Assembly (NCBI GenBank): GCA_009775355.1
Contig: VSPN01000001.1
Location: 62,001-126,000 of the forward strand
From: Muribaculaceae bacterium
GTDB lineage: Bacteria; Bacteroidota; Bacteroidia; Bacteroidales; Muribaculaceae
DNA: 64,000 nucleotides
Direction of reading: 5' to 3'
A program made the position numbers and the translations under genes. Under the pieces are notes generated by a model, which made no database searches, was not told the DNA's origin, and saw only the letters and a list, made by a program, of their open reading frames with translations. This document shows positions 38,013 to 45,951 of the stretch, piece after piece; within the stretch, counting starts at the first letter, position 1, and every line of letters begins with the position of its first letter.

Positions 38013-39476
38013 TCATTTCTTCATCTCTGCAAGACGTCGGAGCATTTCCGTCAGAAGCCGGTAGAACTCCCCTACCGAACGTATATTGGCTTTCTCTCCT
38101 GGAGAATGGATATCTTTCAGAGTCGGTCCGAAGCTAACCATGTCGAGGCGCGGCATCTTTTCAAGGAAAAGACCGCATTCGAGACCGGCATGGAGTGCCT
38201 CGACCTTGGGATCTTTACCGAATAAAAGGCGATAGCTTTCCTCGGCTACCTTAAGCACCGGCGAAGCCGGGTCAGGCTCCCACCCGACATACGCATCGTC
38301 GAATCTGACATCCGCACCGATCATTCCGAAAAGTGCTGATACGCGGTCGGCAATCTCGTCGCGACGAGAATCGACCGATGACCGCTGATGGATCGTAATC
38401 TCGACCGTATCGTCCTTCAGCATCTTTATAGAAGCGAGATTGTCAGATGTCTCCACGAGACCGGGAATCGCCGCCGACATCGACTGGACACCCACAGGAC
38501 AAGCGAAGAGAGCCGCTATAAGGTTATGTGCCGTCTGGGTCTCGATAATTTCCGACACAGGAGCGCACTCTCTGACCATAAATTTGAAATCAGGATTTTC
38601 CACTGCGTCAAATTCTGCATGAAGCGTCGAGCTGAATTCCGCTGCGAACGCGGCGAATGCCTCTGCATCCTCGCGTCTGACCACCACTATGGCCTTTGCG
38701 TCGCGGGGTATGGCGTTGGCGAGACCGCCGCCGTCAATTGCCGCGAGTTCAAGAGGAGTCCTGCTGTCTGCTTCCCACATGAAACGTGCGAGCTGCTGGT
38801 TGGCATTGGCACGCCCGAGATTGATCTCCATGCCTGAGTGTCCACCTTTAAGGCCACCGATCACAATCTCGAAAGAGACTCCGTCGGGTGCGGACTGGCG
38901 CTTCACAGGCAGCGCACATATCGTGACCTTGCCGCCGGCGCAACCTATGACAAGAGAACCCATCTCTTCAGAATCAAGATTGAGAAGAATCTCTCCCGTC
39001 ACAAATCCCTCTTTGAGACCGTTCGCGCCGATGAGTCCCTGCTCTTCGTCAACAGTGAGGAGAGCCTCCAGCGGACCGTGAACGAGATCAGGATCAATCA
39101 GAGCCGCCATGGCCGTGGCGCATCCGAGACCATTGTCGGCACCGAGGGTCGTGCCGTTCGCACGCACCCACTCGCCGTCGACCACTGTCTCGATCGGGTC
39201 GTTCATGAAGTCGTGCGTGCTGTCGGGAGTCTTCTCGGCCACCATGTCCTGGTGACCCTGAAGGATTACGACAGGAGCGTCCTCATGACCCGGAGTGGCG
39301 GGCACGCGCATCATTACGTTTCCGACTTCGTCGGTATGCACTTCAATACCGTGCCTGTCAGCCCAGTCAACAAGAAAAGTCTTCATCTTGTCAAGGTGAT
39401 GTGTCGGACGTGGCACTTTTGTGATTTCATCGAAAATTTCCCAGACAAGCCGGGGGTTCAGTTCTGTGATTTTCAT
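38013..39476 (-). CDS. pepD: aminoacyl-histidine dipeptidase (M20C), copy 1
   Basis: A 487-residue metallodipeptidase of the PepD (Xaa-His dipeptidase) type, acting on dipeptides in the cytoplasm. The dinuclear zinc set is complete: His and Asp in LQGHQDMVAEK, bridging Asp in TLGADNGLG, Glu-Glu in DEEQGLIG, Asp in NLDSEE and the late His in ALHAGLECGLFLEK. The lid domain sits between these motifs. A related gene lies at 40286-41743, so the genome carries at least two. This copy follows the muramidase gene after 57 bases and ends the cluster. Confidence 0.96.
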   Translation of the reverse strand: MKITELNPRLVWEIFDEITKVPRPTHHLDKMKTFLVDWADRHGIEVHTDEVGNVMMRVPATPGHEDAPVVILQGHQDMVAEKTPDSTHDFMNDPIETVVDGEWVRANGTTLGADNGLGCATAMAALIDPDLVHGPLEALLTVDEEQGLIGANGLKEGFVTGEILLNLDSEEMGSLVIGCAGGKVTICALPVKRQSAPDGVSFEIVIGGLKGGHSGMEINLGRANANQQLARFMWEADSRTPLELAAIDGGGLANAIPRDAKAIVVVRREDAEAFAAFAAEFSSTLHAEFDAVENPDFKFMVRECAPVSEIIETQTAHNLIAALFACPVGVQSMSAAIPGLVETSDNLASIKMLKDDTVEITIHQRSSVDSRRDEIADRVSALFGMIGADVRFDDAYVGWEPDPASPVLKVAEESYRLLFGKDPKVEALHAGLECGLFLEKMPRLDMVSFGPTLKDIHSPGEKANIRSVGEFYRLLTEMLRRLAEMKK

Positions 39477-39533
39477 ATTCTGTCTGATTTAGGTTTAAGC
39501 CATGACATCATCAGCCCCGTTATGGCCTGAAGG

Positions 39534-40289
39534 TCATTCCTGCGCCTTGAATTTTTTATATGCGGCCGCCATGCGTGTGTGGTATCCTCGCCGCGCATAG
39601 CTCGCGCCATTATATTTACGGGCAAAACCTGCCCAGTTCTTTTTACGGAGATCCGGAAGCATTCCTGCGTTGGTAATGAACTTAGCGAAAAGCTCAAGCT
39701 GCGAGAACTCGGACTCAGACATCACTCTCACAAATTCATCAACATCCGAACAGCCGCAGAGTTTGTAATTGAAACCTCCGATCTGAAACATTCCCCAGAA
39801 TGTGCCCATATTGGCACCGTCGGAATTCTTGCGGCGGGCATTGACAAGCTGTGTCCATTCGCGAAGCGCATAACCCTTGAGACCGGCCGGAATTTTTGCG
39901 TTTTTGTCTCCCTTTTTGTTTTTTGCCTTAGAGGCATGGGCTCTGTACATGGAGCCATCGAAGTTGACCACAGGCACGCCGGGCGCATAGAAGCCCTTCA
40001 TCTGCTTGCCGGCCTCAATGAGCACGACAGCCTTTATGGCGGCGATCTCCACACCGAGCTCCTCGGCAACAGTCCGGAAATCCTCGTCGGTGAGACGGGA
40101 GTAACGGTCGGCGGCATCAGCCGCAGGCACGGAATCCAGCGGGAAACCGGCCACCCGCAGACTATCGGCCGCCACAGAATCGCGGCAAACCTGTCCGGCC
40201 ACTGAAGAAGCCTGAGAATTGTCAGCTTTACCGCACGCAGCTCCTGCCCACAGCAATGCGGGCAGGAGAAGTGTAGCGGCAAACCTCAT
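39534..40289 (-). CDS. N-acetylmuramidase-domain lipoprotein
   Basis: A 251-residue protein with an N-terminal lipoprotein-like signal (MRFAATLLLPALLW, then GAAC with the Cys near residue 19) and an N-acetylmuramidase domain of the DUF3380 type. Family features: VEIAAIKAVVLIEAGKQMKG, where the Glu is the likely catalytic acid, a central insertion, TFWGMFQIGGFNYKLCG, and the final WAGFARKYNGASYARRGYHTRMAAAY. Such enzymes cut the glycan chain of peptidoglycan. In phage they act as endolysins; here a host wall-turnover enzyme is more likely because of the lipid anchor. Its start overlaps the end of the upstream M20C gene by an ATGA, indicating translational coupling. Confidence 0.88.
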   Translation of the reverse strand: MRFAATLLLPALLWAGAACGKADNSQASSVAGQVCRDSVAADSLRVAGFPLDSVPAADAADRYSRLTDEDFRTVAEELGVEIAAIKAVVLIEAGKQMKGFYAPGVPVVNFDGSMYRAHASKAKNKKGDKNAKIPAGLKGYALREWTQLVNARRKNSDGANMGTFWGMFQIGGFNYKLCGCSDVDEFVRVMSESEFSQLELFAKFITNAGMLPDLRKKNWAGFARKYNGASYARRGYHTRMAAAYKKFKAQE

Positions 40290-41743
40290 GACTTCGCAAC
40301 TTTTTCAAGTACGAGAGCCAGATGTTTCCAGAATTTTTCAACAGTTGGAATGAGCAGCTTTTCGTCAGGAGAATGCACTCCTGTCATGGTCGGGCCGAAG
40401 CTGACCATATCAAGACCGGGATGCTTGGTCAGGAAGAGTCCGCACTCAAGACCGGCATGTATGGCCTTGATTGCCGGACGCACTCCGAAAAGTTCCTCGT
40501 AGGCGTCGGCAGAGATCTTCATGATGGGAGACTTCATGTCGGGAGCCCATCCGGGATAGCCGTCACTGTGACACACCTTTGCTCCGGCAAGCTGGAAGTG
40601 GGCCTCCACCTGACCTGCGATATCGTTCTTGCGACTTTCGACAGAAGACCGCTGCGATGTGGTGATGCGCACGATGTTGCCGTCGAGCATCTTGACTGCG
40701 GCAAGATTGGTCGATGTCTCGACAAGCCCCTCAAGATCGCGGCTCATGGAATACACTCCGTGAGGAGCTGAGTAAACAGCACGGACAAGTCTGATGGAAG
40801 TCTCTGAGTCGATGCAGTATTCGGGACGCGCGCACGAATCTATGCGCAGATCCATCGAGGGCTCCAAGCCCTCATATTCCTTAAGTATCTCTTCAGTATA
40901 TTTCTTGAGATGACGCTTGAGCTCCTCGTGATGGTCACTGTGGACGCCGAACACCGCATGAGCCTCACGAGGGATAGCGTTGCGCAGATTGCCGCCTTCG
41001 ATCTCGCAGACCGTGATGTCCCATCTCTGCGAGCATTCCCATATGAAACGCGCGATGATCTTGTTGGCGTTGGCACGTCCGAGATTGATGTCGGAACCAG
41101 AATGTCCGCCGAGAAGACCGGATACAGCCACACGCATATACTCGAAATTCTCAGGAGTGAAACTGCGCTGGTAAGTGAAGTCGGCTGTAGTGTCGATGCC
41201 GCCGGCGCAACCGACAAAAATCTCGCCGTCGTCTTCAGAATCCATATTGATCAGGATAGAGCCTGTGATCATGTCCTTGCCGAGATTCTGCGCGCCTTCG
41301 AGACCTATCTCCTCATTGACAGTGAAGAGAGCCTCGAGCGGACCGTGGACGAGATCAGGATCGATCATGGCGGCCATAGCCGCAGCCACACCGATTCCGT
41401 TGTCGGCACCGAGAGTCGTGCCGCGGGCCTTCACCCAGTCGCCGTCGATATAAGTCTCGATCGGATCCTTCATGAAATCATGTGTGCTGTCGCCATTTTT
41501 CTCTGCCACCATATCCATGTGTCCCTGCAGGACCACAACCGGGGCATTCTCATATCCTGGAGTCGCCGGGCGACGCATGACGACATTGCCCACCTTGTCG
41601 GTTTTTGCCTCCACACCGTGATCAGCGGCAAATTTAAGGAGAAACTCACGAATCTGTTCCTCATGGCAGGAGGGACGTGGAATTTTAGTCACTTCATCGA
41701 AGCATTTCCAGATCAATTCCGGTTTAAGGTCTTTTACTTCCAT
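40286..41743 (-). CDS. pepD: aminoacyl-histidine dipeptidase (M20C), copy 2
   Basis: A 485-residue M20C dipeptidase, related throughout to the gene at 38013-39476. Zinc-binding motifs are intact: LQGHMDMVAEK, TLGADNGIG, NEEIGLEG, NMDSEDDGEIF and AIHAGLECGLFLTK. I choose the ATG at 41743 (MEVKDLKPELIWKCFDEV), which aligns with the start of copy 1; the frame is open for 41 further codons upstream without family similarity. It is the first gene of a unit with the muramidase lipoprotein, whose start it overlaps. Confidence 0.96.
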   Translation of the reverse strand: MEVKDLKPELIWKCFDEVTKIPRPSCHEEQIREFLLKFAADHGVEAKTDKVGNVVMRRPATPGYENAPVVVLQGHMDMVAEKNGDSTHDFMKDPIETYIDGDWVKARGTTLGADNGIGVAAAMAAMIDPDLVHGPLEALFTVNEEIGLEGAQNLGKDMITGSILINMDSEDDGEIFVGCAGGIDTTADFTYQRSFTPENFEYMRVAVSGLLGGHSGSDINLGRANANKIIARFIWECSQRWDITVCEIEGGNLRNAIPREAHAVFGVHSDHHEELKRHLKKYTEEILKEYEGLEPSMDLRIDSCARPEYCIDSETSIRLVRAVYSAPHGVYSMSRDLEGLVETSTNLAAVKMLDGNIVRITTSQRSSVESRKNDIAGQVEAHFQLAGAKVCHSDGYPGWAPDMKSPIMKISADAYEELFGVRPAIKAIHAGLECGLFLTKHPGLDMVSFGPTMTGVHSPDEKLLIPTVEKFWKHLALVLEKVAKS

Positions 41744-41885
41744 AATCAATATTCTGTTTGATAATACATTAGCAACAACCGCAATCTGCCGGCCAAAGCC
41801 AGCGAGTGCGATGTCGGGCGGGAACGACGTCTCATCCCACACACCGAATTTTTCCAAAGTTAGCAAAATATTCGCATATTACGCC

Positions 41886-41913
41886 TACATTTGCGATTTT
41901 TTAATTAAATTTG
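41886..41913 (+). promoter_or_regulatory. two TAnnTTTG boxes upstream of the ompH-like gene
   Basis: TACATTTG (41886-41893) and TAAATTTG (41906-41913) both match the Bacteroidetes -7 consensus; neither has a clear TTTG 19-21 bases upstream. Either could drive the small ORF and the OmpH-like gene. The rest of 41744-41965 shows no other gene. Confidence 0.45.
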
Positions 41914-41965
41914 CGTTCAAAACCCTCGGGTATAGTCGCCCGGACGAACACAAACATTAAAAAAA

Positions 41966-42106
41966 GTGAAATTAACGCTTCTCATTACGTTATTATTGGG
42001 AATATCATTACTTTTGCTTTGCTTTTGCTTCGCCGGACGCAAAGGAGATTCCCGCCACGGCTGCCGGCATCACGCGCCCGCCAGCAAGAGAATGAACAAA
42101 ACTTAA
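41966..42106 (+). CDS. possible small single-span membrane protein
   Basis: A 46-residue ORF starting at GTG and ending 9 bases before the OmpH-like gene. The first 24 residues form one strong hydrophobic helix (KLTLLITLLLGISLLLLCFC), followed by a basic, His/Cys-containing tail. Bacteroidetes carry many small proteins of this general plan (one helix, short basic tail), but I cannot assign this one to a named family. The GTG start and lack of a visible RBS weaken the call. No TAnnTTTG box lies inside it, so it would share a transcript with the OmpH-like gene. Confidence 0.5.
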   Translation: MKLTLLITLLLGISLLLLCFCFAGRKGDSRHGCRHHAPASKRMNKT

Positions 42107-42115
42107 CCTCATAAA

Positions 42116-42718
42116 ATGAAAAAAACTTACATCACACTCGCCAGTGTGGCCGTCTCGGCACTGCTTTGCATCGGAGCTGTATCGTGCGGCGATGACAAGA
42201 AGCCGTCAAAGGCTGCTCCTGCAAAGGCAAAGACTGAAAAGCCGGCAGCCATACTCCCCAACTACCGGTATGTAGATCTTGACAGCGTGCTCAGCCGCTA
42301 CAATCTAGCCAAAGACTACAACGAAGAGATGCTCCGTATGCAGACCAATGCCGAGAGCCAGATGAAGCAGCACCAAAACAAGATCCAGAGCTTCGCCAAT
42401 ACCGTTCAGAACAAGATGCAGAACAACGGCTATCTTTCCGAAGCCTCCTACAAACAGGACGAACAGAAGATGGCCAACATGCAGAACGAGGCACAGCGCA
42501 GCATGCAGAATCTTCAGAACAACATAGCCCAGGCTGCCGAACAGGCTCAGAAGACGATCAACGACTCTATCAACGCATTTGTCGAATCTTACAACAAGAC
42601 AAGAGGTTACGACGCAATACTCTTCAAGGCCGCAACTCTTTACATAAATCCCGAACTTGACATCACCGATGAAGTAGTGGAGGGGCTGAACGCCCGTTAC
42701 AACAAGGTCAAGAAATAA
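42116..42718 (+). CDS. OmpH/Skp-like lipoprotein chaperone
   Basis: A 200-residue protein with a lipoprotein signal (LCIGAVSC, Cys near residue 24) and an Ala/Lys-rich linker. The C-terminal OmpH domain has the early YRYVDLDSVLSRYNLAKD segment, then a long Gln/Asn-rich coiled coil (about 70-160), as in the tentacles of Skp. Ordinary Skp is soluble in the periplasm; here the lipobox suggests membrane anchoring. Role by family: holding unfolded outer-membrane proteins during transport. It precedes hflX by 100 bases. Confidence 0.9.
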   Translation: MKKTYITLASVAVSALLCIGAVSCGDDKKPSKAAPAKAKTEKPAAILPNYRYVDLDSVLSRYNLAKDYNEEMLRMQTNAESQMKQHQNKIQSFANTVQNKMQNNGYLSEASYKQDEQKMANMQNEAQRSMQNLQNNIAQAAEQAQKTINDSINAFVESYNKTRGYDAILFKAATLYINPELDITDEVVEGLNARYNKVKK

Positions 42719-42818
42719 ATCCTTCACGGATTGTTCTATGAGATGGGGGCGCATGCGTTCCCATTTCATGTTTAAGCCGACCAGTCTGCCCGGCATGAGG
42801 CAGCCAACATCCCAGGTT

Positions 42819-44045
42819 ATGATAGAGGACAACATCATCAATAAAGAGCAAAACGAAAAGACCGTGCTTGTCGGACTCGCCACACGCGCCCAGAATGAAA
42901 GCAAGACCGCCGAGTATCTCGATGAACTCGCGTTTCTGGCCGAGACTGCCGGTGCGGAACCCGTGGCCCGTTTCACCCAGAAACTTGACTATCCGAATCC
43001 CCGCACATATGTGGGAACCGGCAAACTGGAGGAAATCCGCGAATATGTGGAAGAGAACGAGATCGGTCTGGTCATATTCGACGACGAACTTTCGTCCAAA
43101 CAGGTGGCCAACATAGAGAAAGAGCTTAAGGTCAAGATACTCGACCGCACCAGCCTCATTCTCGATATCTTCGCCAAACGCGCTCAGACAGCAACCGCCC
43201 GCACACAGGTCGAACTCGCGCAGTACCAGTATCTTCTTCCTCGTCTGACCCGCATGTGGACTCACCTCGAACGCCAGCGCGGAGGAATCGGAATGCGCGG
43301 TCCCGGCGAGACGCAGATCGAGACCGACCGACGCATAATCCTTGACAAGATATCGCGTCTCAAGGAGGAACTGTCGGCCATCGACCGACAGAAAACCGTG
43401 CAGCGCAAGAACCGCGGGAAGATGCCCCGTGTGGCACTTGTAGGCTACACCAATGTCGGCAAGTCAACACTGATGAATCTTCTGAGCAAAAGTGACGTGT
43501 TTGCTGAGAACAAACTGTTTGCCACTCTCGACACAACAGTGAGAAAGGTCGTGATCGAAAACCTTCCTTTCCTGCTTTCAGACACTGTAGGCTTTATCCG
43601 CAAGCTGCCCTCGCACCTTGTCGACTCGTTCAAGTCGACGCTCGACGAGGTCCGCGAGGCCGACGTGCTGGTGCACGTGGTCGATGTTAGCCATCCCAAT
43701 TTCGAGGAGCAGATCGAAGTGGTCAACAAGACGCTGGCCGATGTGTGTGAATCGGCTGAAAAGCCCATGATCATGGTATTCAACAAGATCGACGCTTTCA
43801 CCTACACACCGAAAGATCCCGACGACCTGACCTCCGTCAGACGCGAGAACATACCTCTCGAGGATTTCAGAAGCACATGGATGAGCCGCATGGATAACAA
43901 CTGTGTCTTTATATCGGCCAAGGAGCGCATCAACATCGAAGAGCTTAAAGAACTGCTTTATCAAAAAGCGAAAGAGATACATACGGCAAGATTTCCGTAC
44001 AACGACTTCTTATATCAGAAATACGACGACATATCAGAGACATGA
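42819..44045 (+). CDS. hflX: ribosome-associated GTPase HflX
   Basis: A GTPase of about 408 residues that splits stalled or stressed ribosomes. The N-terminal HflX domain has YVGTGKLEEI, and a coiled-coil linker follows with RGGIGMRGPGETQIETDRR. The G domain shows G1 GYTNVGKS (209-216), G3 DTVGFIRKLP and G4 NKID, and the C-terminal part ends in SAKERINIEEL. I choose the ATG at 42819 (MIEDNIINKEQ) because conserved sequence starts soon after; in-frame ATGs at 42738 and 42795 are alternatives. Its stop overlaps the start of the DUF4954 gene (ATGA). Confidence 0.97.
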   Translation: MIEDNIINKEQNEKTVLVGLATRAQNESKTAEYLDELAFLAETAGAEPVARFTQKLDYPNPRTYVGTGKLEEIREYVEENEIGLVIFDDELSSKQVANIEKELKVKILDRTSLILDIFAKRAQTATARTQVELAQYQYLLPRLTRMWTHLERQRGGIGMRGPGETQIETDRRIILDKISRLKEELSAIDRQKTVQRKNRGKMPRVALVGYTNVGKSTLMNLLSKSDVFAENKLFATLDTTVRKVVIENLPFLLSDTVGFIRKLPSHLVDSFKSTLDEVREADVLVHVVDVSHPNFEEQIEVVNKTLADVCESAEKPMIMVFNKIDAFTYTPKDPDDLTSVRRENIPLEDFRSTWMSRMDNNCVFISAKERINIEELKELLYQKAKEIHTARFPYNDFLYQKYDDISET

Positions 44046-45814
44046 GCAACCTCACACATGACATAACGGCCGAGACAAGTCTCCGCCGCCGCCCGCTCGA
44101 ATGGTGGGAAAGACGCAAGCTTGAAAGCAACGGCTGCCGTTCGCTCGACTGGAGTTCGGTGCGTCTGTGCGACGCCACCGATCTCGACTCGGTGCGTAAT
44201 GTGGAGTTCGCAGGCGCCGTCTCTCTGGGCATAGTCCGCAAGGAACTCGGGTCTGTGATAGCCGACGCAAGAATAGAAAACAGTGTGGTCGGAGACTATG
44301 CATGCATACGCGGCATCGGCATCCATATCAAGAACTGCATTGTGGGCAGAAACGCCCGCATCACCGATGTCTCCCTGATAGAATTCGAAGCTGAGGCTCA
44401 GTGCGGTGTCGGCACAGAAGTCGATGTGCTCGACGAGACCGGGTCGCGCGCGGTAACGATCTATCCGGGTCTATCGGCTCAGACCGCCCTGCTAATGGCG
44501 CGCGAACCACGATGGAATGAGAGACATCTACGTCCGATAATAGAAGAACATGTGGACCGGCTGACACCGCGACATGTAATCGGCGACGGCGCAGTCATTG
44601 AAAACTGCGGAGAACTGCGCAATGTATGCGTCGGAAACGAAGTCAAGGTGTCGGGCGCACGCAGACTGAGCAACGGCATGATCATCAACAATGCTGCTCC
44701 CGGACGCTGTCTGGCCTTTGTCGGCAACGGCGTCGATGCCGAGAATTTCATCATCGAGGACGGCAGGGCCGATTCAGGTGCCATAATCAGAAACTGCTAC
44801 ATCGGACAAGGAGCCTCTCTTGAGAAAGGCTTCTCAGCACATGATTCTCTCTTCTTCGCCAACTGCTCGCTTGAAAACGGCGAGGCCTGCGCCATGTTTG
44901 CCGGGCCTTACACAGTGAGCATGCACAAATCGTCGCTGCTGATCGGATGCCAGACATCATTTATGAATGCCGGAAGCGGCACGAACCAGAGCAACCACAT
45001 GTACAAGCTCGGGCCGGTGCACTGGGGCATACTCGAACGCGGAGTCAAGACAAGTTCCGCCTCCTATCTGATGCTCGGCGCAAAGATCGGGGCATTCTCC
45101 CTGCTGATGGGACAGCACAAGACCCATCCCGACTCGTCGCAGTTTCCGTTCTCCTATCTGTTCGGCGACGAGAAGGGTGCCACAGTCGTTGTGCCCGGAG
45201 TGATGCTCCGCAGTTGCGGGCTCATGCGCGACGAACAGAAATGGCCGACACGCGACCGCCGGCTCAAACGCCGCCTCCCGATGCATGACCGAATAGTGTT
45301 CGACGTGCTCAACCCACTTACTGTCGACAAGATGCTTTCGGCTTCGGAAGTCATCGAAACACTTCTCGGACGTCCGGCCGACGATGACCGGTATCTGCGC
45401 TACAGGGGCATGAAATTCACGCGGGCATCTCTTGAAAGGGCTCGACACCTATACGAACTCGCCATTTACAAGTATCTTTCCACCCGAATGGAGAATGGCG
45501 GATTCCAGACGGGAGTAGACTTGGCACGTCCTGACGAATGGGTCGACATCGCAGGTCTCCCGATGACCCGCACGTATCTGCGCCGCGCCATGGAGGCGGA
45601 GTCGATAGAAGCGATGGAGAGAATATTCAGCGAGGCCATGGAGAATTATCCGGAGCTGGAACGTAAATGGATATCGGCCCGCTTTCCTTCCCGCTGGCAC
45701 AGACCGACCGAGGTCATTGCCGACTACGCACGCGAGTTCGACCGGATGATCGAGGAAGACCGCACGCGTTATCTCGAGGATCTTGCCGCGCAGAACGAGA
45801 TGCTCGGTCTGTAA
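44042..45814 (+). CDS. DUF4954 family left-handed beta-helix protein
   Basis: A 590-residue protein of the DUF4954 family, typical of Bacteroidetes. The first two thirds contain hexapeptide-like turns ([LIV]-G-x-x-x-x), for example ENSVVGDYACIRGIGIHIKN and AIIRNCYIGQGASLEKG, which indicate a left-handed beta-helix like that of sugar-nucleotide acyltransferases. The last third is helical. No catalytic residues are clear to me, and the substrate is unknown; a nucleotide-sugar or acetyl-transfer role is possible only from the fold. It overlaps hflX by 4 bases, so it is probably made together with it. Confidence 0.85.
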   Translation: MSNLTHDITAETSLRRRPLEWWERRKLESNGCRSLDWSSVRLCDATDLDSVRNVEFAGAVSLGIVRKELGSVIADARIENSVVGDYACIRGIGIHIKNCIVGRNARITDVSLIEFEAEAQCGVGTEVDVLDETGSRAVTIYPGLSAQTALLMAREPRWNERHLRPIIEEHVDRLTPRHVIGDGAVIENCGELRNVCVGNEVKVSGARRLSNGMIINNAAPGRCLAFVGNGVDAENFIIEDGRADSGAIIRNCYIGQGASLEKGFSAHDSLFFANCSLENGEACAMFAGPYTVSMHKSSLLIGCQTSFMNAGSGTNQSNHMYKLGPVHWGILERGVKTSSASYLMLGAKIGAFSLLMGQHKTHPDSSQFPFSYLFGDEKGATVVVPGVMLRSCGLMRDEQKWPTRDRRLKRRLPMHDRIVFDVLNPLTVDKMLSASEVIETLLGRPADDDRYLRYRGMKFTRASLERARHLYELAIYKYLSTRMENGGFQTGVDLARPDEWVDIAGLPMTRTYLRRAMEAESIEAMERIFSEAMENYPELERKWISARFPSRWHRPTEVIADYAREFDRMIEEDRTRYLEDLAAQNEMLGL

Positions 45815-45875
45815 TCCGCAAGACAAGAGATCCGGCAAAAGACCATCGGTGCCGGTAAACATCACCTACATACAC

Positions 45876-45918
45876 TTCGCGCCTGCATGAACCTATGTCA
45901 TGCAGGCGCGAATCTATT
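45876..45918. terminator. bidirectional terminator between DUF4954 and valS genes
   Basis: A 15-bp perfect stem (TTCGCGCCTGCATGA with its complement, 45876-45890 and 45898-45912) and a 7-base loop lie between convergent genes. Plus-strand T content follows (TCTATTTT); on the other side the T content is low. Confidence 0.75.
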
Positions 45919-45951
45919 TTGTCATCCGGTGTCGCCGGAATATTCAGACCA

